The notes under the pieces are model-generated. The model searched no databases. It saw only the letters and a list, made by a program, of their open reading frames with translations, and was not told the origin of the DNA. Source: Verrucomicrobiales bacterium (GTDB lineage Bacteria > Verrucomicrobiota > Verrucomicrobiia > Limisphaerales > UBA1100). Taken from it: a stretch of DNA of 12,038 bases. Below are positions 1 through 7,214 of the stretch, piece after piece; the first letter of the stretch is position 1; every line of letters begins with the position of its first letter. The stretch is taken from the NCBI GenBank assembly GCA_011523245.1, contig WTHG01000211.1, positions 1 through 12,038 of the forward strand, given 5' to 3'. Made by a program: the position numbers and the translations under genes.

Positions 1-506
1 GCCAACCGGTGGCGCCGGTGGATGGGCGCAGTTTTCTTCCGGTGCTGTTGGGTCGGACGGATCGGCACAAGGAACAGGTGTTCGGTATCATGACCACGCG
101 TGGAATCATCAACGGTACGGACGCTTACGCCATTCGTTCCGTCCGCGAGGAGCGATACAAACTCATTCTCAACCTGAATCACGAAAGTAAATTTACCAAT
201 GCATGTACCAAGATGCCGTTGTTTCTCTCAATGGTAGAAAAGGCCAAGGCCGGCGATGCGACGGCGCGCCGGTTGGTAAATGCTTATCATCACCGTCCGG
301 CGGTGGAGTTGTATGACCTGCAAACCGACCCGCTGGAAATGACCAATCTCGCTGGGCGTTCTGGTAGTGAAGCGCACATCAAGCGCCTCCGCTCTAAGCT
401 GGAGACATGGATGGCTGAGCAGGGCGATAAGGGTGTGGAGACCGAATTGAAAGCCCGAGAGCGCCAGGGTGGCGGTCGGAAAAAGAAGAATCCTAAGAAG
501 AAATAA
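1..506 (+). CDS. Sulfatase, C-terminal fragment (5' end outside window)
   Basis: This is the 3' end of a type I sulfatase gene. The frame is open from the first complete codon at position 3, so the GTG at 9 is an internal valine codon and not a start. The visible 167 residues begin with the DGRSFLPVL motif, which in sulfatases precedes the C-terminal subdomain. They continue through RSVREERYKLI and end the domain with ELYDLQTDPLEMTNLAG, the family's usual tail motif. The catalytic cysteine and metal-binding residues lie upstream, so activity cannot be judged. The C-terminal arrangement resembles N-sulfoglucosamine sulfohydrolase-like sulfatases, but the substrate is unknown. The last twelve residues are unusually basic (GGGRKKKNPKKK). 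The next sulfatase starts one base after the stop codon, which suggests translational coupling. Confidence 0.93.
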   Translation, partial: QPVAPVDGRSFLPVLLGRTDRHKEQVFGIMTTRGIINGTDAYAIRSVREERYKLILNLNHESKFTNACTKMPLFLSMVEKAKAGDATARRLVNAYHHRPAVELYDLQTDPLEMTNLAGRSGSEAHIKRLRSKLETWMAEQGDKGVETELKARERQGGGRKKKNPKKK

Positions 507-507
507 T

Positions 508-2052
508 ATGAAACGAATCGTCACAGTCCTTACTTGCTTGGTGGCGCTGCCGTTGGTGGCGGCGAAGCGGCCGAACATTTTGTTCATCTACACGGACGAC
601 CAGTCCACGCGCACGGTTGGTAGCTATGATGAGGCGTTTGATTTTGTGAAGACGCCGAACATCGACGCGCTGGCCGCGGCGGGTGTGCGGTTTGAGAAGG
701 CGTACATTGGTTCTTGGTGCATGCCTTCGCGCGCGACGATGTTGACCGGTCATCACCAACACGGCATCGAGTCCATGCGCATGGAGGGTAAGTATCCGGG
801 CAGCGCATATGATGCGGACAAGTGCCCGTTTTGGCCGTCAGTCTTCCGCAAGCACGGCTATGTGACCGCGCAAATCGGCAAGTGGCATACCGGCGTGGAT
901 GGCGGTTTCGGGCGCGATTGGGATTATCAAATCATTTGGAACCGACCCAAGTTTGTGGAGAATTCGCCGAATTATTATTACGATCAGCTCACCGAGTTTA
1001 ACGGCGGCAAACCCAAGATGGTGAAGGGCTACACCACCGATAATTACACTGACTGGGCGATTGAGTTCATCAATGGCAAAGGGCGCGCGGACAAGCAGAA
1101 GCCTTGGTATCTCTGGCTCTGCTACGGCGCCGTGCACGGACCATTTACGCCGGCTGACCGTCACAAGGGCGATTACAAGAACGCCAAGCCGCCCATCCCC
1201 AAGGACGTGTATCCGCCGCGCCCGGGCAAGCCGAAGTACGTGCAGAAGATGGAGCATTGGGAGCCGAAGAACGGCGTGCCGGTAGAGCGCAAGGTGCGTG
1301 AGCTGGGGCCGGTGGGCATGAGAGATATTCCCGGTCGGCCGTTGCGTGACTGGATTCAGCAATACCACGAGGGCGTGCGCGCGATTGACGAGGGTGTGGG
1401 CCGAGTGCTGCAGGCGCTGAAGGATTCCGGCCAGGACGAGGACACGTTGATTGTGTTTACCTCGGATCAAGGCTTCGCGTGGGGTCAGCATGGGTTCAAG
1501 TCCAAGGTGGGCCCTTACCATGCCACGGTGGCGGCACCTTTAATCATTCGCGTGCCGGGCGCCAAGGCAAAGGCGACGGCCGGTCGCGTGGTGTCGGAGC
1601 CAGTGAGCGGCGTGGATTTGCCGCCGACCTTTTTTGCCCAGGCCGGCTTGAAGCTGCCGTGGAGCATGCACGGGGAAGATTTGAGCCCGCTGCTGGAGAA
1701 CCCCAAGGCCAAACGCCAGTCGCCGGCGATGTTGGTGCACACCGGCAAGTTGTACGGCTCAGCTACGGAGAAGATTCCGGCTGCCGATGATCCGGCGCTG
1801 TATCATGGGCCCGGCATACCGTGGTACGTGATGCTCGCCGAGGGTCGATATAAATATGTGCGCAACCTGATCGAGGGCGAGATGGAGGAGCTGTACGATC
1901 TCAAAAAGGATCCCGAGGAGCTGAACAATCTCGCACTCAAACCTCGGCACGCCAAGCGATTGGCTGGTTTGCGCGCGAAGGCGACCGAGGAACTGCGCCG
2001 CACGAAGGCGCCGTTTGTTGAAACCATGCCTAAACCATCAACTTTAAAATAA
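508..2052 (+). CDS. Secreted type I sulfatase (CMPSR active site)
   Basis: This 514-residue protein is a formylglycine-dependent sulfatase that hydrolyses sulfate esters, probably on a glycan. Residues 1-19 are a Sec signal peptide ending near LVAA. The metal-binding acidic pair is in YTDDQ (Asp30-Asp31). The formylglycine signature is CMPSR with Cys71 (bases 718-732), and it fits the C-x-P-S-R consensus. GKWH supplies Lys125 and His127, AVHGP supplies His210, and TSDQG supplies the late acidic residue Asp320, where the family often has DN. ELYDLKKDPEELNNLA marks the normal C-terminal subdomain. I chose the ATG at 508 over the in-frame GTG at 469, because the earlier start would add thirteen basic residues before the signal peptide. 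The preceding AAGAAG stretch is only a weak ribosome site. The natural substrate cannot be read from the sequence. Confidence 0.95.
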   Translation: MKRIVTVLTCLVALPLVAAKRPNILFIYTDDQSTRTVGSYDEAFDFVKTPNIDALAAAGVRFEKAYIGSWCMPSRATMLTGHHQHGIESMRMEGKYPGSAYDADKCPFWPSVFRKHGYVTAQIGKWHTGVDGGFGRDWDYQIIWNRPKFVENSPNYYYDQLTEFNGGKPKMVKGYTTDNYTDWAIEFINGKGRADKQKPWYLWLCYGAVHGPFTPADRHKGDYKNAKPPIPKDVYPPRPGKPKYVQKMEHWEPKNGVPVERKVRELGPVGMRDIPGRPLRDWIQQYHEGVRAIDEGVGRVLQALKDSGQDEDTLIVFTSDQGFAWGQHGFKSKVGPYHATVAAPLIIRVPGAKAKATAGRVVSEPVSGVDLPPTFFAQAGLKLPWSMHGEDLSPLLENPKAKRQSPAMLVHTGKLYGSATEKIPAADDPALYHGPGIPWYVMLAEGRYKYVRNLIEGEMEELYDLKKDPEELNNLALKPRHAKRLAGLRAKATEELRRTKAPFVETMPKPSTLK

Positions 2053-2056
2053 TCCT

Positions 2057-4231
2057 ATGAAACTGATTCACGCACTAGCCCTTGCGTTGGGCTTCACGGC
2101 GGTCGCTAAGGCGGCGCCGCAACCGAACATTGTTTTCTTTTTTGCCGATGACCAAACCTCCAGCTCGCTCGGATGCTATGGGCATCCACTGGCGCAGACG
2201 CCGCATCTGGATCGACTGGCCAAGCAAGGCACGCGATTTTCCAACGCGCATGTTAGCCAGGCGATTTGTTGGGTGAGCCGCACTACGATTCTCAGTGGGT
2301 TGGTGGGACGATCCTTTGGTACGGCGGCCGACCCGGACCGTGCCACGCCGGAGTCGGTGCGGGAGCTGTATTCTGATCTCCTGCGAGCCAATGGCTATCG
2401 CACCGGATTCTTCGGTAAATGGCACGCCAAGATGCCGCGCGGATTCAAGCCGGCTGATCATTTTGACGTGTATCAACCGGTGGGCCGCAATCCGTTTTAC
2501 AAACCCCAACCGGACGGTTCGCTGCGGCATGAGACCGAGGTGATCGTCGATCACGGCATTGAGTTCATCAAGAACCAGCCGAAGGGGAAGCCGTTCGCGG
2601 TGAACATGTGGTTTAATGCCTGTCATGCGGAGGACAGTGACCGGCGGCCGGGTATCGGACATTTCCCGTGGCCGCGCGCAATGGATGGGATGTACGAGAG
2701 TGACGAGATCGCACCGCCGCGCCTGAATGATCCGGAGATTTTCAATAGTCAGCCTGATTTTCTGAAGACCTCCATCACGCGCGAGCGTTTTTTCTGGCGT
2801 TGGAATACCGATGAAAAATATCGCACCAACATGCGCGCCTACCTGCGCATGGTCAGCGGCATTGACAACGCCATCGGCCGGTTTCTCAAGACTCTGGAAG
2901 AGGCCGGCCTCGCGGAGAACACCATCATCGTCTACTCGGCGGACAACGGATTCTTCATGGGGAACCGTGGCTTTGCCGGCAAATGGTCGCACTACGAGGA
3001 TGCCCTGCGGGTGCCGTTGATCATTTGTGATCCGCGGGTGCCGGCCAAACAACGTGGACAGGTTACGAATGCCTCTGCGCTGAACCTGGATCTGCCGGCG
3101 ACCTTTCTGGATTGGGCCGGCGTGAAGATTCCGGAACGTTACCAGGGCCACAGTCTCAAGCCGGTGGTGGAAGGCGGTAAGCCGAAAGGGTGGCGGTCGG
3201 AAACCTATCACGAACACTTCGCCGTGCGCAGCCGTATCCCCGCCTTTGAGGGATTGCGTAACGAGCGGTTCAAATATGTGCGCTATTTTGACAACGACAA
3301 TCACGAGTTTCTCCATGACCTGAAGAACGATCCGGACGAACTCAAAAACCTCGTGCAGGATCCCCGGCACGCCGATGTGCTCAAGGCCATGCGCGCGCGG
3401 ACGGATGCGCGGGTCAAGGAACTCGGCGGCCCGCTCAATCCGCTGGGTGGTTTCAGTAAATCCACACCGCCGCACCCGGAAGCTTCCGCGGCGGTGAGTG
3501 TGCGGCCGGGGGCGGATGGATTCGTTAACCTTTCCAACCTGCGCGCTTGGGCGGGAGACAAGAAATATTGGTCGATGAAAAACGGTGTGATCACCGGCAC
3601 CACCGATGGCACACTGGAGGCGAATTCTTTTCTCACCTGGAAAGGCTCCACTGTGCGCAACTTTGATCTACACGTTCAGGTGCGTCTGACAGCCGGAGGC
3701 AACAGCGGCATCCAATACCGCAGCCGCATGCGCCCGGATTTCGGTCTCTATGCCGCTTCGGGTTACCAGTGCGATGTGGTGGCCAAGAATCCAAACTACA
3801 ATGGCATGCTTTATGAAGAAAAAGGTCGGCGCATTTTAGCGCACACCGGTGAAAAGGTGATAGTCGATGAAATGGGTCGTTCCTGGATCGTTGGCCAAAT
3901 GCCAGTGAAGGAATTTCCCGCAGATGAATGGCACGAGTATCGTGTCTTGGTGCGGGGAAATCATATCCAGCACTGGATTGACGGGCATCCGACCGCGGAT
4001 CTCATTGACTTTGATCCGAAAGGCCGTTCGCTCGATGGCGTGCTGGCCGTGCAGGTGCACAAGGGGCCGCCCATGAAAGTGGAATACAAAAACTTCCGCA
4101 TCAAGCATCTGCCGGACAACCTGCCGTTGCTGCAGCCAAAGGATCGTCCGATTCCCGCCGGTTCTCTGGGCGTCCGCCCGCAAGGTCGCCTGCCCAAGGA
4201 CTGGAAGCCGCCGGTATACGGTAAAGAGTGA
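2057..4231 (+). CDS. Secreted sulfatase fused to a C-terminal DUF1080 (3-keto-disaccharide hydrolase) domain
   Basis: This 724-residue protein is about 250 residues longer than a plain sulfatase. Residues 1-20 are a signal peptide. Residues 24 to about 455 form the sulfatase domain, with Asp31-Asp32 in FADDQ, Lys121 and His123 in GKWH, His190, Asp296-Asn297 in SADNG and Lys309. The formylglycine site reads CWVSR at Cys71 (bases 2267-2281), with valine where proline or alanine is usual. HDLKNDPDELKNL near 420-432 closes the sulfatase part. A proline-rich linker (about 468-486) leads to a DUF1080 domain at about 488-685. It shows FVNLSNLRAW, GVITGT, the GGNSGIQYRSR strand, ADEWHEYRV and VEYKNFRIKHL, all typical of that concanavalin-like fold. 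DUF1080 members have been linked to cleavage of 3-keto-glycosides, so the fusion may combine desulfation with glycan cleavage or binding; this is inference. The start lies four bases after the previous stop, with no clear Shine-Dalgarno sequence. Confidence 0.94.
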   Translation: MKLIHALALALGFTAVAKAAPQPNIVFFFADDQTSSSLGCYGHPLAQTPHLDRLAKQGTRFSNAHVSQAICWVSRTTILSGLVGRSFGTAADPDRATPESVRELYSDLLRANGYRTGFFGKWHAKMPRGFKPADHFDVYQPVGRNPFYKPQPDGSLRHETEVIVDHGIEFIKNQPKGKPFAVNMWFNACHAEDSDRRPGIGHFPWPRAMDGMYESDEIAPPRLNDPEIFNSQPDFLKTSITRERFFWRWNTDEKYRTNMRAYLRMVSGIDNAIGRFLKTLEEAGLAENTIIVYSADNGFFMGNRGFAGKWSHYEDALRVPLIICDPRVPAKQRGQVTNASALNLDLPATFLDWAGVKIPERYQGHSLKPVVEGGKPKGWRSETYHEHFAVRSRIPAFEGLRNERFKYVRYFDNDNHEFLHDLKNDPDELKNLVQDPRHADVLKAMRARTDARVKELGGPLNPLGGFSKSTPPHPEASAAVSVRPGADGFVNLSNLRAWAGDKKYWSMKNGVITGTTDGTLEANSFLTWKGSTVRNFDLHVQVRLTAGGNSGIQYRSRMRPDFGLYAASGYQCDVVAKNPNYNGMLYEEKGRRILAHTGEKVIVDEMGRSWIVGQMPVKEFPADEWHEYRVLVRGNHIQHWIDGHPTADLIDFDPKGRSLDGVLAVQVHKGPPMKVEYKNFRIKHLPDNLPLLQPKDRPIPAGSLGVRPQGRLPKDWKPPVYGKE

Positions 4232-4256
4232 TCTCGGGAGAACGATCCAAGCCGAC

Positions 4257-4261
4257 AAGGA
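4257..4261 (+). promoter_or_regulatory. Ribosome binding site deciding the start of the third complete sulfatase
   Basis: AAGGA lies seven bases before the ATG at 4269. The in-frame TTG at 4263 would leave only one base between this motif and the start, so the ATG is preferred. The signal peptide also begins naturally at that ATG (MKRLMLSLLLL). Confidence 0.6.
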
Positions 4262-4268
4262 TTTGACC

Positions 4269-5681
4269 ATGAAACGATTGATGCTTTCCCTGTTGCTGTT
4301 GGGTTTATCGGTCCCGGCGGTCGCGGAATCCCGCCCCCATATCGTGCTGGTGATGGCCGACGATCATGGCTACGGCGATACCGGTTTCACGGGGCACCCG
4401 TTTGTGAAGACGCCGCATTTGGACGCGATGGCCAAGGCGGGGGTGGTGTTCAACCGGTTTTATTCGAGCGCGCCGGTGTGTTCGCCGACGCGCGCCAGCG
4501 TGATGACCGGGCGCCATTCATTCCGCGTGAACGTACCCAATCATGGGCATTATCTGCGTCCGCATGAGACCACGATTGCGGAGGCACTCAAGGGTGCCGG
4601 ATATGTCACCGGCCATTTCGGTAAATGGCACATTGGCTCCGTACAACCGAACAGTCCCACCAGTCCTGGCGGGGCGGGATTTGATGAATGGCTGTCGGGA
4701 TTGAATTTCTTCGACAACAACCCGTACCTGAGTCGCAACGGGGTTTACAAACAACACCAAGGCCCCGGCTCGGTGATTAGCATGGATGCCACGATCGAGT
4801 TTCTGGAAAAACACGCGAAAGGTGACAAGCCGATCTTTGCCGTGACCTGGTTTCCATCACCGCACGATCCACAGTCGGAACTGCCGCAGGGTCTGCCGAA
4901 TGCCGCCACGCTTTACAACGATAAGGATACCAAGAAGCCCGGTTACTTTCGTGAGATCACGTTGCTAGATCAGCAGATTGGGAAACTTCGAAAGAGCCTG
5001 CGCCAGTTGGGCATCGCGGAGAACACGCTGTTGTTTTACTGTAGCGACAACGGCGGGCTTGTGGAGGAATCCTCCGGAGGTCGGGCGAAGAAAGGCAGCA
5101 TCTACGAGGGCGGCTTGCGTGTGCCCGCTGTGATGGAATGGCCGGCCAAGTACAAGGCTAAGACCGTCGACACGCCGGCATTCACTTCTGATTTATACCC
5201 CACGCTTGTCGCCTTGGCCGGTGCCAAGGTCGCGCATCAGCCATTGCTCGACGGCATCGATTTGGCGCCGGTGATCGCCGGGAAACGCACCGAGCGTCCA
5301 CCCATGGGCTTCTGGCATGGACACACCCAGGGGCAAGGTACCTGGAACGACCGCATCATCAAGGCCCTGTTTGAGGCCAAAAAAGCGGGCCAACCCAACC
5401 CGCATCCTACGCGCGTTCTGAAAAACGTAAATGAATTCCCCACTTTCGGCGCGGACGCCCAGCGCGGTCACGCCGCATGGAATGCCTGGCCGTGGAAGCT
5501 GCATCGGATTGAAAGAAACCAGAAGGTCACCTTCGAGTTGTATCACTTGATCAACGACCCGATGGAGGCGAACGATCTTAGTGCCGCCGAACCGCAACGC
5601 ACAGCTCAGATGCGCAAGGCCCTCGAGGCTTGGCAGCGATCCGTCTTATCCAGCTGGTCTGGGGCGGACTACCGAAAGTAG
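4269..5681 (+). CDS. Secreted arylsulfatase-type sulfatase (CSPTR active site)
   Basis: This 470-residue protein is the most canonical sulfatase of the cluster, of the arylsulfatase A or N-acetylgalactosamine-6-sulfatase type. Residues 1-19 form a signal peptide ending in AVA before ESRPHIV. All expected catalytic elements are visible: Asp31-Asp32 in MADDHGYGD, the CSPTR signature with Cys71 (bases 4479-4493), Lys119 and His121 in GKWHIG, His199 in SPHD, Asp260-Asn261 in SDNGG, and Lys275 in KKGSIYEGGLRVP. The C-terminal subdomain carries ELYHLINDPMEANDLS. Length is normal for the family. A 37-base gap separates it from the DUF1080 fusion gene, the longest gap between sulfatase genes here, and it is preceded by a good ribosome site. 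It most likely removes sulfate from a polysaccharide or oligosaccharide; the exact substrate is unknown. Confidence 0.96.
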   Translation: MKRLMLSLLLLGLSVPAVAESRPHIVLVMADDHGYGDTGFTGHPFVKTPHLDAMAKAGVVFNRFYSSAPVCSPTRASVMTGRHSFRVNVPNHGHYLRPHETTIAEALKGAGYVTGHFGKWHIGSVQPNSPTSPGGAGFDEWLSGLNFFDNNPYLSRNGVYKQHQGPGSVISMDATIEFLEKHAKGDKPIFAVTWFPSPHDPQSELPQGLPNAATLYNDKDTKKPGYFREITLLDQQIGKLRKSLRQLGIAENTLLFYCSDNGGLVEESSGGRAKKGSIYEGGLRVPAVMEWPAKYKAKTVDTPAFTSDLYPTLVALAGAKVAHQPLLDGIDLAPVIAGKRTERPPMGFWHGHTQGQGTWNDRIIKALFEAKKAGQPNPHPTRVLKNVNEFPTFGADAQRGHAAWNAWPWKLHRIERNQKVTFELYHLINDPMEANDLSAAEPQRTAQMRKALEAWQRSVLSSWSGADYRK

Positions 5682-5698
5682 ATTCCCATAATCCGAAT

Positions 5699-5705
5699 GA
5701 GGGAG
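5699..5705 (+). promoter_or_regulatory. Ribosome binding site deciding the start of the CSTCR sulfatase
   Basis: GAGGGAG ends six bases before the ATG at 5712. The longer in-frame candidate ATG at 5697 overlaps this motif and has no purine-rich leader of its own. The later ATG at 5736 also lacks one. The start at 5712 is therefore the best supported. Confidence 0.6.
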
Positions 5706-5711
5706 CTGATT

Positions 5712-7214
5712 ATGCACACCACGACATCTAACTTAATGAAGTCCATCCTCGTCCTAACTCTAGTATTTCTCGGTTTATGGACGGAGCTGCGCGCGGATAC
5801 CCGGCCCAACATTGTCTGGATTATTCCCGATGATATGTCGGCGAATTTTTCGTGCTACGGCGAAACTGCCATTCAGACGCCACATGTTGATGCCCTGGCT
5901 CGTCGCGGCGTAAAGTTTACCCGCGCCTTTGTCACCGCCCCGGTCTGCTCGACGTGTCGCTCGGCGTTTATCACAGGCATGTACCAGACCAGCATTGGCG
6001 CGCATCATCATCGCAGCGGCCGCGGCGACCAGAAGATTCGGCTGCCCAAACACATCCAGCTCGTGCCGGCATTGTTTCAGAAAGCCGGCTATCATACCTC
6101 CATTACCGGTTGGCCCGGCAGCAAAGGGCGCCTGGGCAAGACCGATTACAATTTTGAATGGGATCCATCAGTGTACGACAGCTCGGACTGGGCGAATCGC
6201 AAACCGGGTCAGCCGTTTTTCGCGCAGATCCAAACGCCGGGCGGCAAGTTGCGCGGCAAGAATGCGGACGGTTGGGAGAAAAGCGCCGCGGCCGCTGAGG
6301 CCAAGCTCGGTCGGCGCACGCCTTTGGAGGCGGTGAAACTGCCTCCGTATTATCCGGATCACCCGGATATCCGCCGCGATTGGGCGGCGTATTTGGATTC
6401 GGTGCGCATGACCGACGTGATGGTGGGCGAGGTGATCGCTCGCCTTAAGCGGGAGGGGGTGCTGGAAAATACGCTGGTGATATTCATGACCGATCACGGC
6501 ATCAGCCATGCGCGCGGCAAACAATTCCTGTATGACGAAGGCATTCACGTGCCGTTGGTCATTGCCGGGCCCAGCGTGAAAGCCGGAGCGGTGCGGCACG
6601 ACTTGGTGGAGCACATCGACATCGCCGCCCTGTCGCTGGCCGCGGCGCAGATCGGTGTGCCCGACTACATGCAGGCTCGCGATATTCTGGCCAAAGACTA
6701 CCAGCCACGCGCGGCTGTCTTTTCCGCGCGTGACCGGTGCGATGAAACCGTGGATCACATACGTTCGGTGCGCAGCACGCGGTACAAATACATTCGCAAT
6801 TTCCTGCCTGCCCGGCCGCATCTGCAGCCGTGCGCGTACAAGGATGCCAAGGCCATTCTTCAGGCGTTGCGCGCATGGCATACTGCCGGCAAGTTGAACG
6901 ATACGCAGCAGTTGCTTTTCCAGCCCACCCGCCCGCAAGAGGAATTGTATGATCTGGCCAATGACCCGCATGAGATTAACAACCTCGCCCGGGACCCCAA
7001 GCACGCCGCGATGCTCATGACGATGCGCGGGCAGTTGGATCAGTGGATGCAGAAAACCGGGGATCACGGCCGGCGCCCCGAACCGGCGCGGATGTACGAC
7101 AGCGATATGGCATTGTATCTGGATAAGATTAAGAGAAAGGGTGATGGGGCGCATTTGAAAACCCTTCAGGATAACATTGCGCAAATGAAACGCTGGTCGA
7201 AGGAAGGGAAATGA
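5712..7214 (+). CDS. Secreted sulfatase, N-sulfoglucosamine sulfohydrolase-like, with atypical active-site motifs (CSTCR)
   Basis: This 500-residue sulfatase-fold protein has a signal peptide at about 1-28, with the hydrophobic core SILVLTLVFLGLW and likely cleavage after ELRA. The metal-binding pair is in IPDDM (Asp40-Asp41). The formylglycine site reads CSTCR at Cys79 (bases 5946-5960): threonine replaces the usual proline or alanine, and a second cysteine, Cys82, lies inside the motif. GAHHHRSGRG follows at 96-105. The usual GKWH is missing; GKTDYNF at 142-148 may supply the lysine. The usual histidine motif also seems to be replaced by FFAQIQTPGGK. TDHGI (Asp261-His262) and Lys270 are present, as is the tail motif ELYDLANDPHEINNLA. 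These features recall heparan N-sulfatase-like enzymes of planctomycetes, from family memory only. It overlaps the next gene by four bases. Active but divergent is more likely than dead, because the fold motifs are intact. Confidence 0.92.
   Translation: MHTTTSNLMKSILVLTLVFLGLWTELRADTRPNIVWIIPDDMSANFSCYGETAIQTPHVDALARRGVKFTRAFVTAPVCSTCRSAFITGMYQTSIGAHHHRSGRGDQKIRLPKHIQLVPALFQKAGYHTSITGWPGSKGRLGKTDYNFEWDPSVYDSSDWANRKPGQPFFAQIQTPGGKLRGKNADGWEKSAAAAEAKLGRRTPLEAVKLPPYYPDHPDIRRDWAAYLDSVRMTDVMVGEVIARLKREGVLENTLVIFMTDHGISHARGKQFLYDEGIHVPLVIAGPSVKAGAVRHDLVEHIDIAALSLAAAQIGVPDYMQARDILAKDYQPRAAVFSARDRCDETVDHIRSVRSTRYKYIRNFLPARPHLQPCAYKDAKAILQALRAWHTAGKLNDTQQLLFQPTRPQEELYDLANDPHEINNLARDPKHAAMLMTMRGQLDQWMQKTGDHGRRPEPARMYDSDMALYLDKIKRKGDGAHLKTLQDNIAQMKRWSKEGK
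7201..7208 (+). promoter_or_regulatory. Ribosome binding site of the last sulfatase, inside the end of the previous gene
   Basis: AGGAAGGG sits just before the ATG at 7211 and lies within the last codons of the preceding sulfatase gene. Together with the ATGA overlap at 7211-7214 it points to translational coupling of the two genes and supports the start at 7211 over the ATG at 7220. Confidence 0.6.

Noticed and set aside
469..507. Upstream in-frame starts at 469 (GTG), 4263 (TTG), 5697 (ATG) and 8810 (GTG)
   Set aside because: Each adds a short stretch ahead of an otherwise normal signal peptide, and none has a better ribosome site than the chosen downstream ATG.
2075..3475. Long minus-strand open frame (466 codons) opposite the fusion sulfatase gene
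   Set aside because: It is fully antisense to a gene with clear sulfatase motifs, shows no recognisable domain, and is arginine- and histidine-rich as expected for the complement of GC-rich coding sequence.
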